A stretch of DNA of 64,000 nucleotides from RGIG5050 sp045636065 (GTDB lineage Bacteria; Verrucomicrobiota; Kiritimatiellia; RFP12; UBA1067), in the NCBI GenBank assembly GCA_045636065.1, contig JAZTWW010000026.1, positions 45,431 to 109,430 of the forward strand, written 5' to 3'. Positions 1 to 8,584 of the stretch are shown here, piece by piece. Below the pieces are notes generated by a model. The model saw only the letters and a program-made list of their open reading frames with translations, was not told where the DNA came from and searched no databases. Every line of letters begins with the position of its first letter. The first letter of the stretch is position 1. The position numbers and the translations under genes were made by a program.

Positions 1-196
1 TGCGCGCGTCACGTTCCGCCTCACGACGGACTCCGGCAAGGTGATCTTCGAAAGGGTCGGCCAGAAGGGCAAGGACGCGCCGCAGCTCGTGTCGGTCAAC
101 ATCCCCAAGGACGCGAAGAGGCTCATCTTCAGGTTCACGCAGGAGGGCACTGCGCCTGCGGCCGGCGTCTGGAAGGATCTTAGGCTCGTCAAGTGA
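1..196 (+). CDS. C-terminal fragment of a probable secreted protein
   Basis: Only the last 64 codons are visible, read from base 2 to the TGA at 194-196; the 5' part lies outside the window. The peptide alternates hydrophobic and polar residues in short runs, as in a beta-sandwich, and ends G-V-W-K-D-L-R-L-V-K. The pattern (a 'SGKVIFE' strand, then V-N-I-P-K-D-A, then a closing W-K-D-L-R-L strand) resembles the end of NPCBM/NEW2-type carbohydrate-binding domains found on secreted glycosidases and sulfatases, but this is a weak resemblance. The stop is 23 bases before the sulfatase start, so the two are probably one transcript, which supports a role in polysaccharide breakdown. Confidence 0.6.
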   Translation, partial: ARVTFRLTTDSGKVIFERVGQKGKDAPQLVSVNIPKDAKRLIFRFTQEGTAPAAGVWKDLRLVK

Positions 197-219
197 CGGA
201 CAAAGTCAGGGAGGCTACC

Positions 220-1971
220 ATGAAAAGGATTGTGGGACTTGCTGTTGCATCCGTCATGGCGCTTGGCGCCGTAGCTGCGGAGCGTCCGAACGTGCTGATG
301 ATAATCACGGACGACCACGCCGTCGAGGCGTTCGGCACATGCGATTCAGATTCCCCCGTGCCGCTTCCAAACTTCCGCAGGCTCGCGTCCGAGGGCATGG
401 TCTTCGACCGCAGCTACTGCGGCAACTCGCTGTGCGGCCCGAGCCGCGCGACGATCTACACCTCGCGCCACTCGCACCGCAACGCCTATCTCTACAACGG
501 CGGGCCCGCGTTCGACGGCAGCCAGCCGACATTCCCGAAGGTGCTCGGCGCGGCGGGATACCAGACGGCGATCATCGGCAAGTGGCATCTCGATTCGATG
601 CCGACGGGTTTCGACACGTGGGAGATCTTCTCGAACCAGGGGCAGTACTACAACCCCGACTTCTACGATGGCGTCCCCAACGGCAGCGGCGGGCTCAAGT
701 GGCGCGGCAGGCGCGTTGACGGGTACGCCACGGATCTCGTGACGGACAAGGCCCTTAAGTGGCTCGACGACCGCGACACGGAGCGTCCTTTCGCGCTTGT
801 CGTCGCGCACAAGGCGCCGCACCGTCCGTGGCTTCCTGCCGAAAGGCATCTCGGCAAGGCGAAGGAGTTCGTCTCGAAGCTCCCCGTGCCTGAGACGTTC
901 TTCGACGACTACGCCAACAGGCCCCACTCGCTCAAGCTCAACGAGCAGACGCTTGCGCGCCACTTCGCCGTCTGGAGCGACCAGCACATCCTTCCGCCAG
1001 AGTTCTTCAAGGATCCGGCCAACAGGGAGCTTCTCAAGAAGGCCCTGGGGACAGAGGACTTCTCGGCGTACACGGCTGACGACGAGGTCGTGAAGACGGT
1101 CGTCCTCGGCGGCTACCAGTGGAGGCTTGGCGAGCTCGAGCGCATGAGCGAAGAGCAGAAGATCCCGTGGGTGAGGTACCACGCCGAAAGGACGCGCGAG
1201 ATGATCGAGGGCGTCAAGTCCGGCAGGCCCAAGGACCCGAAGGCGCTCGCCGAATGGCGCTGGCGCACGTACATGGAGGACTACCTCGGAACGATCATGG
1301 CCGTCGACGACTCCATCGGAACGATCCTCGACTACCTCGACAGCAAGGGGCTTTCGGAGAACACGCTTGTCGTCTACTGCGGCGACCAGGGCTTCTACAC
1401 AGGGCAGCACGGTCTCTACGACAAGCGCTGGATATTCGAGGAGAGCTTCAGGATGCCTCTTGTGATGCGCTGGAAGGGCCATATCGCCCCAGGCGTGAGG
1501 TCCACGGCGATGGTGCAGAACATCGACTATGGCGCCACGTTCTGCGCTCTGGCGGGAGCCGCGGAGGAGGCGAAGAAGGCGGGATTCCAGGGGCGCGATC
1601 TCTCGCCGCTTTTCAAGACCGGCATGGAGGAGGGCTTCGAGGACAGGCCTCTCTACTATGCGTTCTACGAGAATCCGGGCGAGCATAACGCTCCGCGCCA
1701 CGACGGCATAAGGACGAAGCGCTACACGCTCGGGCATTTCGTCAAGAACCGCTCGTGGCCGAACAACGTTCCCTTCACCGAATCCGACGAGTGGCTTCTC
1801 ATCGACAACGAGACCGACCCGAGACAGCTCGTCAATGTCGCGGGGTCGCCCGATTACCGGGATATCCTCGAATCTCTCAAGAGACAGTATTTCCAGTCGC
1901 GCGGCGAATACAAGGTTCCCGAGTATCTGCCGGGCGGCGACCTCAAGCTCGTCAAGCCGGCATGGCAGTAA
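220..1971 (+). CDS. Secreted type I sulfatase (formylglycine-dependent)
   Basis: Hydrolyses sulfate esters, probably on a host or algal glycan, outside the cytoplasm. The ATG at 220 is chosen because AGGGAGG lies just upstream (207-213) and it begins a signal peptide (residues 1-20, ending A-V-A-A). The sulfatase signature C-G-P-S-R is at residues 72-76, where C72 would be converted to formylglycine; the metal-binding pair D31-D32 follows the first strand, G-K-W-H-L is at 120-124, and a D-Q-G-F...G-Q-H-G motif lies in the second half. Length (583 aa) is normal for the S1 family, and the sequence style recalls GlcNAc-6-sulfatase-like members (substrate is inference). No maturing enzyme (anSME) is in the window. 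The 3' end overlaps the cytochrome gene by 10 bases. Confidence 0.93.
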   Translation: MKRIVGLAVASVMALGAVAAERPNVLMIITDDHAVEAFGTCDSDSPVPLPNFRRLASEGMVFDRSYCGNSLCGPSRATIYTSRHSHRNAYLYNGGPAFDGSQPTFPKVLGAAGYQTAIIGKWHLDSMPTGFDTWEIFSNQGQYYNPDFYDGVPNGSGGLKWRGRRVDGYATDLVTDKALKWLDDRDTERPFALVVAHKAPHRPWLPAERHLGKAKEFVSKLPVPETFFDDYANRPHSLKLNEQTLARHFAVWSDQHILPPEFFKDPANRELLKKALGTEDFSAYTADDEVVKTVVLGGYQWRLGELERMSEEQKIPWVRYHAERTREMIEGVKSGRPKDPKALAEWRWRTYMEDYLGTIMAVDDSIGTILDYLDSKGLSENTLVVYCGDQGFYTGQHGLYDKRWIFEESFRMPLVMRWKGHIAPGVRSTAMVQNIDYGATFCALAGAAEEAKKAGFQGRDLSPLFKTGMEEGFEDRPLYYAFYENPGEHNAPRHDGIRTKRYTLGHFVKNRSWPNNVPFTESDEWLLIDNETDPRQLVNVAGSPDYRDILESLKRQYFQSRGEYKVPEYLPGGDLKLVKPAWQ

Positions 1972-3230
1972 AGGCCAGGCATATCGCGGCGGCGGCGCTT
2001 CTCTGCGCCGCCGTTTTTGCGGGTGGTGTCGCGCTTGTGCGCGGCATCGCCTCGCATGTGATCGACGATGGATACGCGGGGAGCGAAAGCTGCCGCGAGT
2101 GTCACGAAAGGGAATACGGTCTCTGGCTCACCGGGCCGCACACGCGGCAGTTCAGGGCGGCGACGAATGAGGTCAAGGGTGCAGTCTGGGCGATCGGGAT
2201 AAACGATGTCGTTCAGTACTTCAGGCCTCTTGGCGGCGGCAGGCTACAGACCATGCCATGGAGCTGGGACTTGAAGCGCCGCGAGTGGTACAATACGACT
2301 GGCAGCATGGTAAGGGACTGGATCCCGGGCGACGGGCCTGTCCACTGGACGCACGAATCGCTCACCTTCAACAGCTCCTGCATGGGCTGCCACGTGGCTC
2401 CCGCCTGGCGCGGATACGACGCAAAAAGCCGCACATATTCGAGCCATTGGATGGAGCCTAGAATATCATGCGAAGGCTGCCACGGCCCTCTTAAAAGGCA
2501 TGTGAAGCTTCCGCTCCTCTTCGGCGCGAAGAAGCTCGGCGACGAGAGCTGCATCGCCTGCCACGTGAAACTCTACGGCGATGCCATCGAGAGCCAAAGC
2601 CAGGATCTCCCCGAGCTTGTGCGGCGCGAAAGGGCGGCCATGGATCCAGCCAACATTGTGATGCTTGAAGATATCGATTTCACGGCCGACGGGCGCGATC
2701 TCGGCGAGAACTACACGATCACAAGGTGGATGATGCGCGTAGGGGTGGGGAAGGAAGGGACGCCAGGCTGTCTCACGTGCCACACGTCAAGCGGGCGGAC
2801 GCGCGCTAAGGGCGATGCGAACTGCACAGCGTGCCATGCCGACAAGAGCGTAGAAGTGCATGGAAGGCACGCCAAAGGAGGCGCGCGGAGACCGACGTGC
2901 GTAGACTGCCACATGCCCAGCACGAGCTTTGCGAGGATCACGCACGTCGATCATTCTCTTAGGCCGCCCGATCCAGGGCTAGCAGTCATGCACGGAGGCT
3001 CGAGCGCCTGCGCCAAGTGCCATTCAAGGGGCGAGGAGGAGAACTCGAAGATCGTCGAGGGATGGTTCCCCGACTCTTCCAGGCGCGAGAAGGTTCGTCG
3101 CGAGGCTAGGCTCGTCATGAGAGCTCGCATAAGGGATCCCGAGGTCGAGCCAGAGGCGAGGGAATATATCGACTCGCCGGACGCGAATCCGGTTGTCGCC
3201 GAGTCGCTTAGAAGGCTCCTCAGCCTGTAG
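1962..3230 (+). CDS. Octaheme c-type cytochrome, membrane-anchored or secreted
   Basis: A 422-aa protein with eight C-x-x-C-H heme-attachment motifs (CRECH, CMGCH, CEGCH, CIACH, CLTCH, CTACH, CVDCH, CAKCH), so it should bind eight covalent hemes and transfer electrons outside the cytoplasm. Residues about 8-28 form a hydrophobic signal or anchor. The ATG at 1962 is chosen because it starts this signal sequence and overlaps the sulfatase stop, which implies translational coupling; the open frame further upstream codes for unlikely sequence. The start of the mature part (Y-A-G-S-E-S-C) is like cytochrome c554-type multiheme proteins, but I cannot name a substrate. Cytochrome c maturation genes are not in the window. 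Pairing with a sulfatase is unusual. Confidence 0.85.
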   Translation: MAVKARHIAAAALLCAAVFAGGVALVRGIASHVIDDGYAGSESCRECHEREYGLWLTGPHTRQFRAATNEVKGAVWAIGINDVVQYFRPLGGGRLQTMPWSWDLKRREWYNTTGSMVRDWIPGDGPVHWTHESLTFNSSCMGCHVAPAWRGYDAKSRTYSSHWMEPRISCEGCHGPLKRHVKLPLLFGAKKLGDESCIACHVKLYGDAIESQSQDLPELVRRERAAMDPANIVMLEDIDFTADGRDLGENYTITRWMMRVGVGKEGTPGCLTCHTSSGRTRAKGDANCTACHADKSVEVHGRHAKGGARRPTCVDCHMPSTSFARITHVDHSLRPPDPGLAVMHGGSSACAKCHSRGEEENSKIVEGWFPDSSRREKVRREARLVMRARIRDPEVEPEAREYIDSPDANPVVAESLRRLLSL

Positions 3231-3273
3231 GCACCTGTAGGCTGGCATAGGGGCTAAAGCGGCTTGTAAAGGC

Positions 3274-3375
3274 AAAAAACACGGGATGCCCGTGAAGACA
3301 TCCCGCGAAAACGCCCGAAGCGCTTTTGGCTGTGTCCCAAGCGGGCATCGCCTACCCGATTGGACATCGAAATCT
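3274..3375 (-). ncRNA. Candidate small RNA, about 100 nt, three hairpins
   Basis: Nothing codes convincingly between the cytochrome and enolase, but the minus strand carries a full transcription unit: a promoter (3382-3410), then three possible hairpins, then a terminator. Hairpin 1 pairs GTCCAA with TTGGGAC around an inner CGGG/CCCG stem; hairpin 2 pairs AAAGCGC with GCGTTTT across a TTCGG loop; hairpin 3 pairs CGCGGGATG with CATCCCGTG and is followed at once by six T residues (3279 down to 3274). A 38-codon frame begins ATGTCC inside it but has no ribosome site and looks accidental. It matches no RNA family I recognise. Predicted from sequence only. Confidence 0.5.
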
Positions 3376-3381
3376 GTCATT

Positions 3382-3410
3382 ATTTTACCATAAGTGGCAC
3401 GAAATGTGAA
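3382..3410 (-). promoter_or_regulatory. Promoter of the candidate small RNA
   Basis: On the minus strand TTCACA (3410-3405), a 17-base spacer and TAAAAT (3387-3382) preceded by TGG give a good sigma-70-type promoter. Predicted start of transcription is near 3375. It is divergent from the enolase promoter 25 bases away. Confidence 0.5.
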
Positions 3411-3434
3411 GGGGAATTTTCGCATATTTCGCAC

Positions 3435-3463
3435 TTGCGCGGAAGGGGGGAATGTGGTAGAAT
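3435..3463 (+). promoter_or_regulatory. Enolase promoter
   Basis: TTGCGC (3435-3440), 17 bases, TAGAAT (3458-3463), with TGTGG just before the -10. The transcript would start near 3470 and reach the eno ATG through a leader of about 29 bases holding a purine-rich ribosome site. Confidence 0.65.
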
Positions 3464-3465
3464 AG

Positions 3466-4779
<1,314 letters not shown>

Positions 4780-4791
4780 GGCCCCGGTCTC

Positions 4792-4825
4792 AAGGTTCGC
4801 CGGTCTTTCCCTACGGCGAAACCTT
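4792..4825 (+). terminator. Bulged hairpin just after eno
   Basis: AAGGTTCGCCG (4792-4802) pairs with CGGCGAAACCTT (4814-4825), leaving one bulged A. No T-run follows, so it may protect the 3' end of the eno mRNA or assist the terminator that follows. Confidence 0.4.
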
Positions 4826-4831
4826 CAACTG

Positions 4832-4865
4832 AAAAAGACGGCTGCATTGCGCAGCCGTCTTTTAT
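4832..4865 (+). terminator. Rho-independent terminator of eno
   Basis: AAAAAGACGGCTGC pairs with GCAGCCGTCTTTT across a 5-base loop (ATTGC). It is nearly symmetric, and its 3' arm overlaps the -35 box of the queF promoter. Confidence 0.85.
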
Positions 4866-4875
4866 TTGGTATAAT
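4847..4875 (+). promoter_or_regulatory. queF promoter, probably giving a leaderless mRNA
   Basis: TTGCGC (4847-4852), exactly 17 bases, perfect TATAAT (4870-4875). The expected start of transcription (about 7 bases on) falls at the ATG at 4882. The -35 box lies inside the eno terminator stem. Confidence 0.65.
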
Positions 4876-4881
4876 ATGGCC

Positions 4882-5346
4882 ATGAGAAACGATCTTGACA
4901 ATTTGAAATCGCTTGGCAGCCAGACAAGGGTCGCCTGCGAATACGATCCTGCGATTCTAGAGGCGTTTGAAAACCGCCACCCGGAGCGCGACTATTGGGT
5001 GACTTTCACCTGCCCGGAGTTTACGACGCTCTGCCCGAAGACGGGTCAGCCCGATTTTGCGACTATTACAATACGCTATATTCCGGACAGGCTTCTTGTA
5101 GAGTCGAAGTCGCTGAAGCTCTACCTTTTCGGTTTCCGCAACCATGGCGATTTCCACGAGGATGTCATTAACGTGATATTTGGCGACCTTTCCAGGCTTC
5201 TTGAGCCTAAGTACATGGAAGTCTACGGTAAATTCGCCGCAAGGGGCGGTATAAGCATCGATCCCTTCGTCAATGATGGGACAGGCGAGAAATACCGCAA
5301 ACTCGCCGAAGAACGCTTTGCGCGTTGGTCAGGCGTACGCGATTGA
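4882..5346 (+). CDS. queF: NADPH-dependent preQ0 reductase
   Basis: Reduces 7-cyano-7-deazaguanine (preQ0) to preQ1 in queuosine synthesis. The protein is 154 aa, a short single-domain (YkvM-type) QueF. It has the catalytic cysteine in T-T-L-C51-P-K-T-G-Q-P-D58-F and the family motif [10 protein letters not shown]. Another ATG at 4876 touches the last base of the TATAAT box, so it could not lie inside the transcript; the ATG at 4882 is preferred and has no Shine-Dalgarno, as expected for a [17 protein letters not shown]. queH, which acts at the end of the same pathway, is at 41565-42122. Confidence 0.96.
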   Translation: MRNDLDNLKSLGSQTRVACEYDPAILEAFENRHPERDYWVTFTCPEFTTLCPKTGQPDFATITIRYIPDRLLVESKSLKLYLFGFRNHGDFHEDVINVIFGDLSRLLEPKYMEVYGKFAARGGISIDPFVNDGTGEKYRKLAEERFARWSGVRD

Positions 5347-5395
5347 CCGTTCCAGCTCGTAATCGCCACTTTTCGTTCATATCGCTTCGGGAACC

Positions 5396-7096
5396 ATGCG
5401 AATAACTTCGAGGCCGGTAAGAAGCACATTGCCCGTCAATCTTATAACAGACGGGAAATGTGCTCTTGTCGTTGGAGGTGGCCGCGTCGGTCTAAGGAAG
5501 ACGCGCTCGCTTCTTTCCGCCAATCTTTCAGTCGTCCTCGTCTCTCCAACTGCACTCGACGAGTTCCATCACTTGGTGCCAGACTCCCAAACAATGGTGC
5601 CAGACTCCCTTCCAATGGGGACAGTCCCCAAAATTTCGCCCCCTAAAACGGTGCCAGACTCCCATTTTATGGTGCCAGACTCCCATTTTAGGGGGACTGT
5701 CCCCAGTTTCACATGGAGGGAGAAGGTGTATGATGGTGAGGTGTTGGAAGGGGGATGGCTTGCAATTTTCGCCTGTAGCGATGATAAAAATGTAAATATG
5801 CGTGTTCTCCATGATGCCAGAAAGGCGAAAATCCCCTGCTGCCTTGCCGACGGGAACTGGGCTCAGGGCGATTTTACCATGCCTGCCATCCTGCGCGACG
5901 ATGATATCGTCTTTTCCGTTTCCACCAACGGCCAGGATTGCCGGACATCAAGAGACATGCGCGATTCCATAGCTGAATGGGTGAAATCGCGAAAATCCCC
6001 TAGATCAATCGCCGTTATTGGAATTTCCGGTTCTGAACTTGGAGACATCCATCTTACAGAAGGGCGTAAGCGCGAGCTCCATTCCCTCCTGTCTCAATTC
6101 AAGTGCGTAGAAGGGTGGCTTATATTAAATACATGTTCAAGGGTTGAACTTGTCGTGGCAGGGGCAATTTCCCCAGAACTCATATCCTCCCTTAAAAGTC
6201 TACTCAGCGCATTTATCTGTCCAGATAGATTATGCGACATTGTTTCCCGAACGGGTGATGAGGCGTTCAGGCATCTTTCTTTAGTAGTCTCGGGGCTTGA
6301 TTCGCCTTTCCTCGGCGAATATGCGATTGCCGGGCAATTCAAGGACGCTATAGACGAGTCCAGTCGGGAAGGGGGGGTAGCCCCCTTCTTGGCCCAGATT
6401 GTCTCCCAGATCCAGCAGTGCGCCAAGGAAATTCGCCACAAAACTTCATATCTGCTCAATAATCCCTTGGAAATTCAAGATATAACCCTGAATTTCATAT
6501 ATAATTCACAATTCCTTAATCCTTCAGCAAAGATCGTAGTTTTGGGGACAGGCTCCGTTGGTGCGGCCGTTGCCAATCAGCTATCTTCAAGAAATCAAGC
6601 TTTTACATGGATTTTTCATAAGAATCGCCCGTCAAACAATAGCGGTTCCTTGGTCGACATCCAGCCGTGGGAATGTCTCAAAGCCGCCATTGAAGAATCG
6701 GATATTATCATTTCGGCACTATCCCTTGACCGCCCCATCATTTGGGGACAGTCCCCAGATCTTCCGTATTCGTCTCCTGAAAAACGGTGCCAGACTCCCA
6801 ACGAATGGTGCCAGACTCCTATTTCCGGGGGACTGTCTCCAATTCCCGACTTCAAAAAACGGTGCCAGACTCCCATTTCTGAGGGACTGTCCCCAGTTGG
6901 TGGCCGAAAAAAACTGATTCTAGATCTCGGACAGCCTGGCAATTTCCATATTGCAGATGATGCCAAGAATGATATCGAACTCGTTACGCTTGGGATGCTC
7001 AAGGATATCAACAGGCTTAAGCGTCAAAATGAGGTTGTTGATAAGGTCCGTGAGATCGCGCTGGAGACCATTTCCAAGCACCTCTTAAATGCTTAA
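5396..7096 (+). CDS. hemA: Fused precorrin-2 dehydrogenase-like / glutamyl-tRNA reductase with in-frame repeat insertions
   Basis: Residues 13-200 match the NAD-binding CysG-N/Met8 domain (G-G-G-R-V-G-L-R-K, then F-S-V-S-T-N-G-Q at 173-180), which makes sirohydrochlorin. Residues 203-566 match glutamyl-tRNA reductase, the first step of tetrapyrrole synthesis: nucleophile C247 in L-N-T-C-S-R-V-E, G-L-D-S-P-F-L-G-E at 300-308, and Rossmann motif G-T-G-S-V-G-A at 384-390. The usual C-terminal dimerisation helices are short or missing. Two low-complexity inserts, residues 60-104 and 451-504, are made of the GGTGCCAGACTCCC repeat (see repeats) and lie in loops before a beta strand in each domain. 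Base composition is clearly more AT-rich than in neighbouring genes, suggesting transfer or different selection. No other heme gene is nearby. Confidence 0.88.
   Translation: MRITSRPVRSTLPVNLITDGKCALVVGGGRVGLRKTRSLLSANLSVVLVSPTALDEFHHLVPDSQTMVPDSLPMGTVPKISPPKTVPDSHFMVPDSHFRGTVPSFTWREKVYDGEVLEGGWLAIFACSDDKNVNMRVLHDARKAKIPCCLADGNWAQGDFTMPAILRDDDIVFSVSTNGQDCRTSRDMRDSIAEWVKSRKSPRSIAVIGISGSELGDIHLTEGRKRELHSLLSQFKCVEGWLILNTCSRVELVVAGAISPELISSLKSLLSAFICPDRLCDIVSRTGDEAFRHLSLVVSGLDSPFLGEYAIAGQFKDAIDESSREGGVAPFLAQIVSQIQQCAKEIRHKTSYLLNNPLEIQDITLNFIYNSQFLNPSAKIVVLGTGSVGAAVANQLSSRNQAFTWIFHKNRPSNNSGSLVDIQPWECLKAAIEESDIIISALSLDRPIIWGQSPDLPYSSPEKRCQTPNEWCQTPISGGLSPIPDFKKRCQTPISEGLSPVGGRKKLILDLGQPGNFHIADDAKNDIELVTLGMLKDINRLKRQNEVVDKVREIALETISKHLLNA
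5575..5704 (+). repeat. REP-like repeat cluster 1, inside hemA
   Basis: Four GGTGCCAGACTCCC cores start at 5575, 5596, 5650 and 5671, and GGGGACWGTCCCC palindromes start at 5617 and 5692. The steps are 21, 21, 33, 21 and 21 bases. AT-rich 7-base spacers separate the units (aaacaat, ttccaat, attttat, attttag). The reading frame makes each core V-P-D-S. Confidence 0.9.
6744..6894 (+). repeat. REP-like repeat cluster 2, inside hemA
   Basis: A GGGGACAGTCCCC palindrome at 6744 is followed by cores at 6786, 6807 and 6861 and by variant palindromes aligned at 6828 and 6882. The steps are 42, 21, 21, 33 and 21. Here the core is read in another frame, as C-Q-T-P, so the conserved unit is the DNA and not the peptide. 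Confidence 0.9.
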
Positions 7097-7145
7097 GTTC
7101 ATATTGACACGCATGTCGCATAATAGAGATTATGTATACTATCGC

Positions 7146-7210
7146 ATTATCCAGAGATATTGCAGACGGCCCTTTACATTATGATGACCTGAAAATTGCC
7201 TCTGGATAAT
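7146..7210. repeat. Perfect 11-bp inverted repeat
   Basis: ATTATCCAGAG (7146-7156) is the exact reverse complement of CTCTGGATAAT (7200-7210), separated by 43 bases. It lies in the AT-rich gap between hemA and the secretin operon. It could be an RNA stem after hemA or the ends of a decayed small element; there is no T-run and no gene inside. Confidence 0.7.
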
Positions 7211-7242
7211 TGGATAGTTTACATAATATCCCTACAATTGGC

Positions 7243-7346
7243 TTAAGGCGATGTTTGCGGCTTGAATTATTAAGGCGATGTTTGCGGCTTGAAGTATTAG
7301 AGCGAGGTTTGTGGCTTGAAGCAAATAAAAGCGAGATTTGCGGCAA
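7243..7346. repeat. Tandem 27/28-bp repeat, four decaying units
   Basis: Units begin near 7243, 7270, 7298 and 7326. The first two share TTAAGGCGATGTTTGCGG and continue CTTGAA; the third and fourth diverge (gcgaggtttgtggcttgaa, gcgagatttgcggc). Together with the inverted repeat this fills the 270-base gap 7097-7366; I see no gene there. Confidence 0.85.
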
Positions 7347-7366
7347 AAAAATGTAGGCGGCGAAAA

Positions 7367-8584
7367 TCACTTGATTTTGATTTCAACAGGATAGAACCGG
7401 GCTGGGTTCTGGGCACGGCGCATAATCTTGTCTGCATAGGCATCTTTGTATGCGCGGCCATCCTTTGTCCTGTCAGTACGGGCGTTATAGCGCCTTAAAG
7501 CCATTTTCCAGCCATCGAAGAATCCCTTCGGCCTTTCACCTGCAGGCCTTCCGCTTGCGCCAAAGCCTTTCCTGGCGAGCCACTTGATTGCCGCACGGAT
7601 ATTCGCCTCGGGAGTCCCCTGGTTGCGCTTGGACGGTTTAGAAAGCCCTACGAGCTTCTTGGCGGGATCCCAGTCGCCGGGCACGTTTACCTGCATGGGA
7701 TCCACGAGCCACGCAGCCCTGCTTTGAGGACCATTCCCGCCCGATTCCTCGATCATGTGTGACTTGACGATCGCAGGCGTAAGGTCGGCCACCTTGGCCG
7801 CCTGAAGCTCCGTCCCGCCGATCCAGGCCGCCTTGTTGGCATTGAACGCAGTTACAAGCTTAACTATCAGCTCGTCGTGGACCTGGTATCTGTCGTCCTC
7901 GAATCCGCGGAAGATCGGAACCTTTAAAGTCTTTTCAACCGCCTCGCGGCTCTCGGGAAGCTTCTCACCCTGCGCAGCCGCCGTTCTCGCATACTCCGCA
8001 CGGTAGTCGCGCTCCACACGCTTCACGGCCTTCATCTCGTCTTCAGAAAGGAATCGCCTGTCGACGAAAAGCTCGCCGAACTTGTCGAACTTGAGCTTGG
8101 AGGTTCCCGTATCGATCTCATAGCGGACGGCAGCCTCGGACGCGGGCTCCTCGGCATACCCTTCCTCGGCCAGCCTTTGCTTGTATATCTCGGCGCGGGC
8201 GTTAGCCTTTGCCACAATCTGCGCGGCCTCCATGAGATCCCTCACAAAAAGCGCCGTCTCCTCCTCGGTCATGTTGAAATCGTAGTGCGAGGGGGCGTTT
8301 GTAATCGTGTTGCCGTTAAATAGCGGCGTCATCCTGAGGATTTTGATACCGCCTGAAAGGAGATTCAAATCAAGGCTCGGGGCATCCTCCATGCCCATCG
8401 CCTTGGCAACATCCTTCCTTACGTTTTCAAGCGGCTGAAGCTCCTCCGCCGAAGGAGTGTTTCCGGCAAGGATGTCGGCTGCGATATCCGCGAGCTTAAG
8501 GAAATCCTCCTCGGACGAAAAGCTTCCGGCCGAAACCGCGATCGCCAGAACGAAGACCGCAAGTTTGGAGGACTTAAGTTTCAT
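7367..8584 (-). CDS. Exported protein with lytic-transglycosylase-like C-terminal domain
   Basis: The last gene of the secretin operon, 405 aa. Residues 1-22 are a signal peptide. The middle (about 30-260) is not recognised. Residues about 265-390 have the lysozyme-like SLT layout: a catalytic-type glutamate in H-M-I-E-E-S-G-G, then D-P-M-Q-V-N, A-A-I-K-W-L-A, and a closing A-L-R-R-Y-N-A...Y-K-D-A-Y-A-D-K-I. This would cleave peptidoglycan to make room for an envelope-spanning machine. The start overlaps the upstream stop as ATGA. Domain assignment is by motif only. Confidence 0.7.
   Translation of the reverse strand: MKLKSSKLAVFVLAIAVSAGSFSSEEDFLKLADIAADILAGNTPSAEELQPLENVRKDVAKAMGMEDAPSLDLNLLSGGIKILRMTPLFNGNTITNAPSHYDFNMTEEETALFVRDLMEAAQIVAKANARAEIYKQRLAEEGYAEEPASEAAVRYEIDTGTSKLKFDKFGELFVDRRFLSEDEMKAVKRVERDYRAEYARTAAAQGEKLPESREAVEKTLKVPIFRGFEDDRYQVHDELIVKLVTAFNANKAAWIGGTELQAAKVADLTPAIVKSHMIEESGGNGPQSRAAWLVDPMQVNVPGDWDPAKKLVGLSKPSKRNQGTPEANIRAAIKWLARKGFGASGRPAGERPKGFFDGWKMALRRYNARTDRTKDGRAYKDAYADKIMRRAQNPARFYPVEIKIK

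Noticed and set aside
3274..3375. The candidate RNA as SRP RNA or a 38-residue peptide gene
   Set aside because: The conserved SRP domain (GGAA tetraloop with its internal loops) is absent, and the small frame has no ribosome site and odd composition.
5575..6894. The hemA inserts as inteins or as a disrupted pseudogene
   Set aside because: The frame is open throughout, the inserts are only 45-54 residues with no splicing motif, and catalytic motifs on both sides are intact.
5575..6894. The VPDS repeats as a functional peptide repeat
   Set aside because: The second cluster uses another reading frame (CQTP) for the same DNA, and the unit also occurs outside genes.
7243..7346. The 27-bp repeats as a CRISPR remnant
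   Set aside because: Repeats are directly adjacent with no spacers.
7179..7370. A 63-codon minus-strand frame over the 27-bp repeats
   Set aside because: It only translates the repeat (S-S-R-K-H-R-L), has no ribosome site and overlaps the end of the secretin operon.
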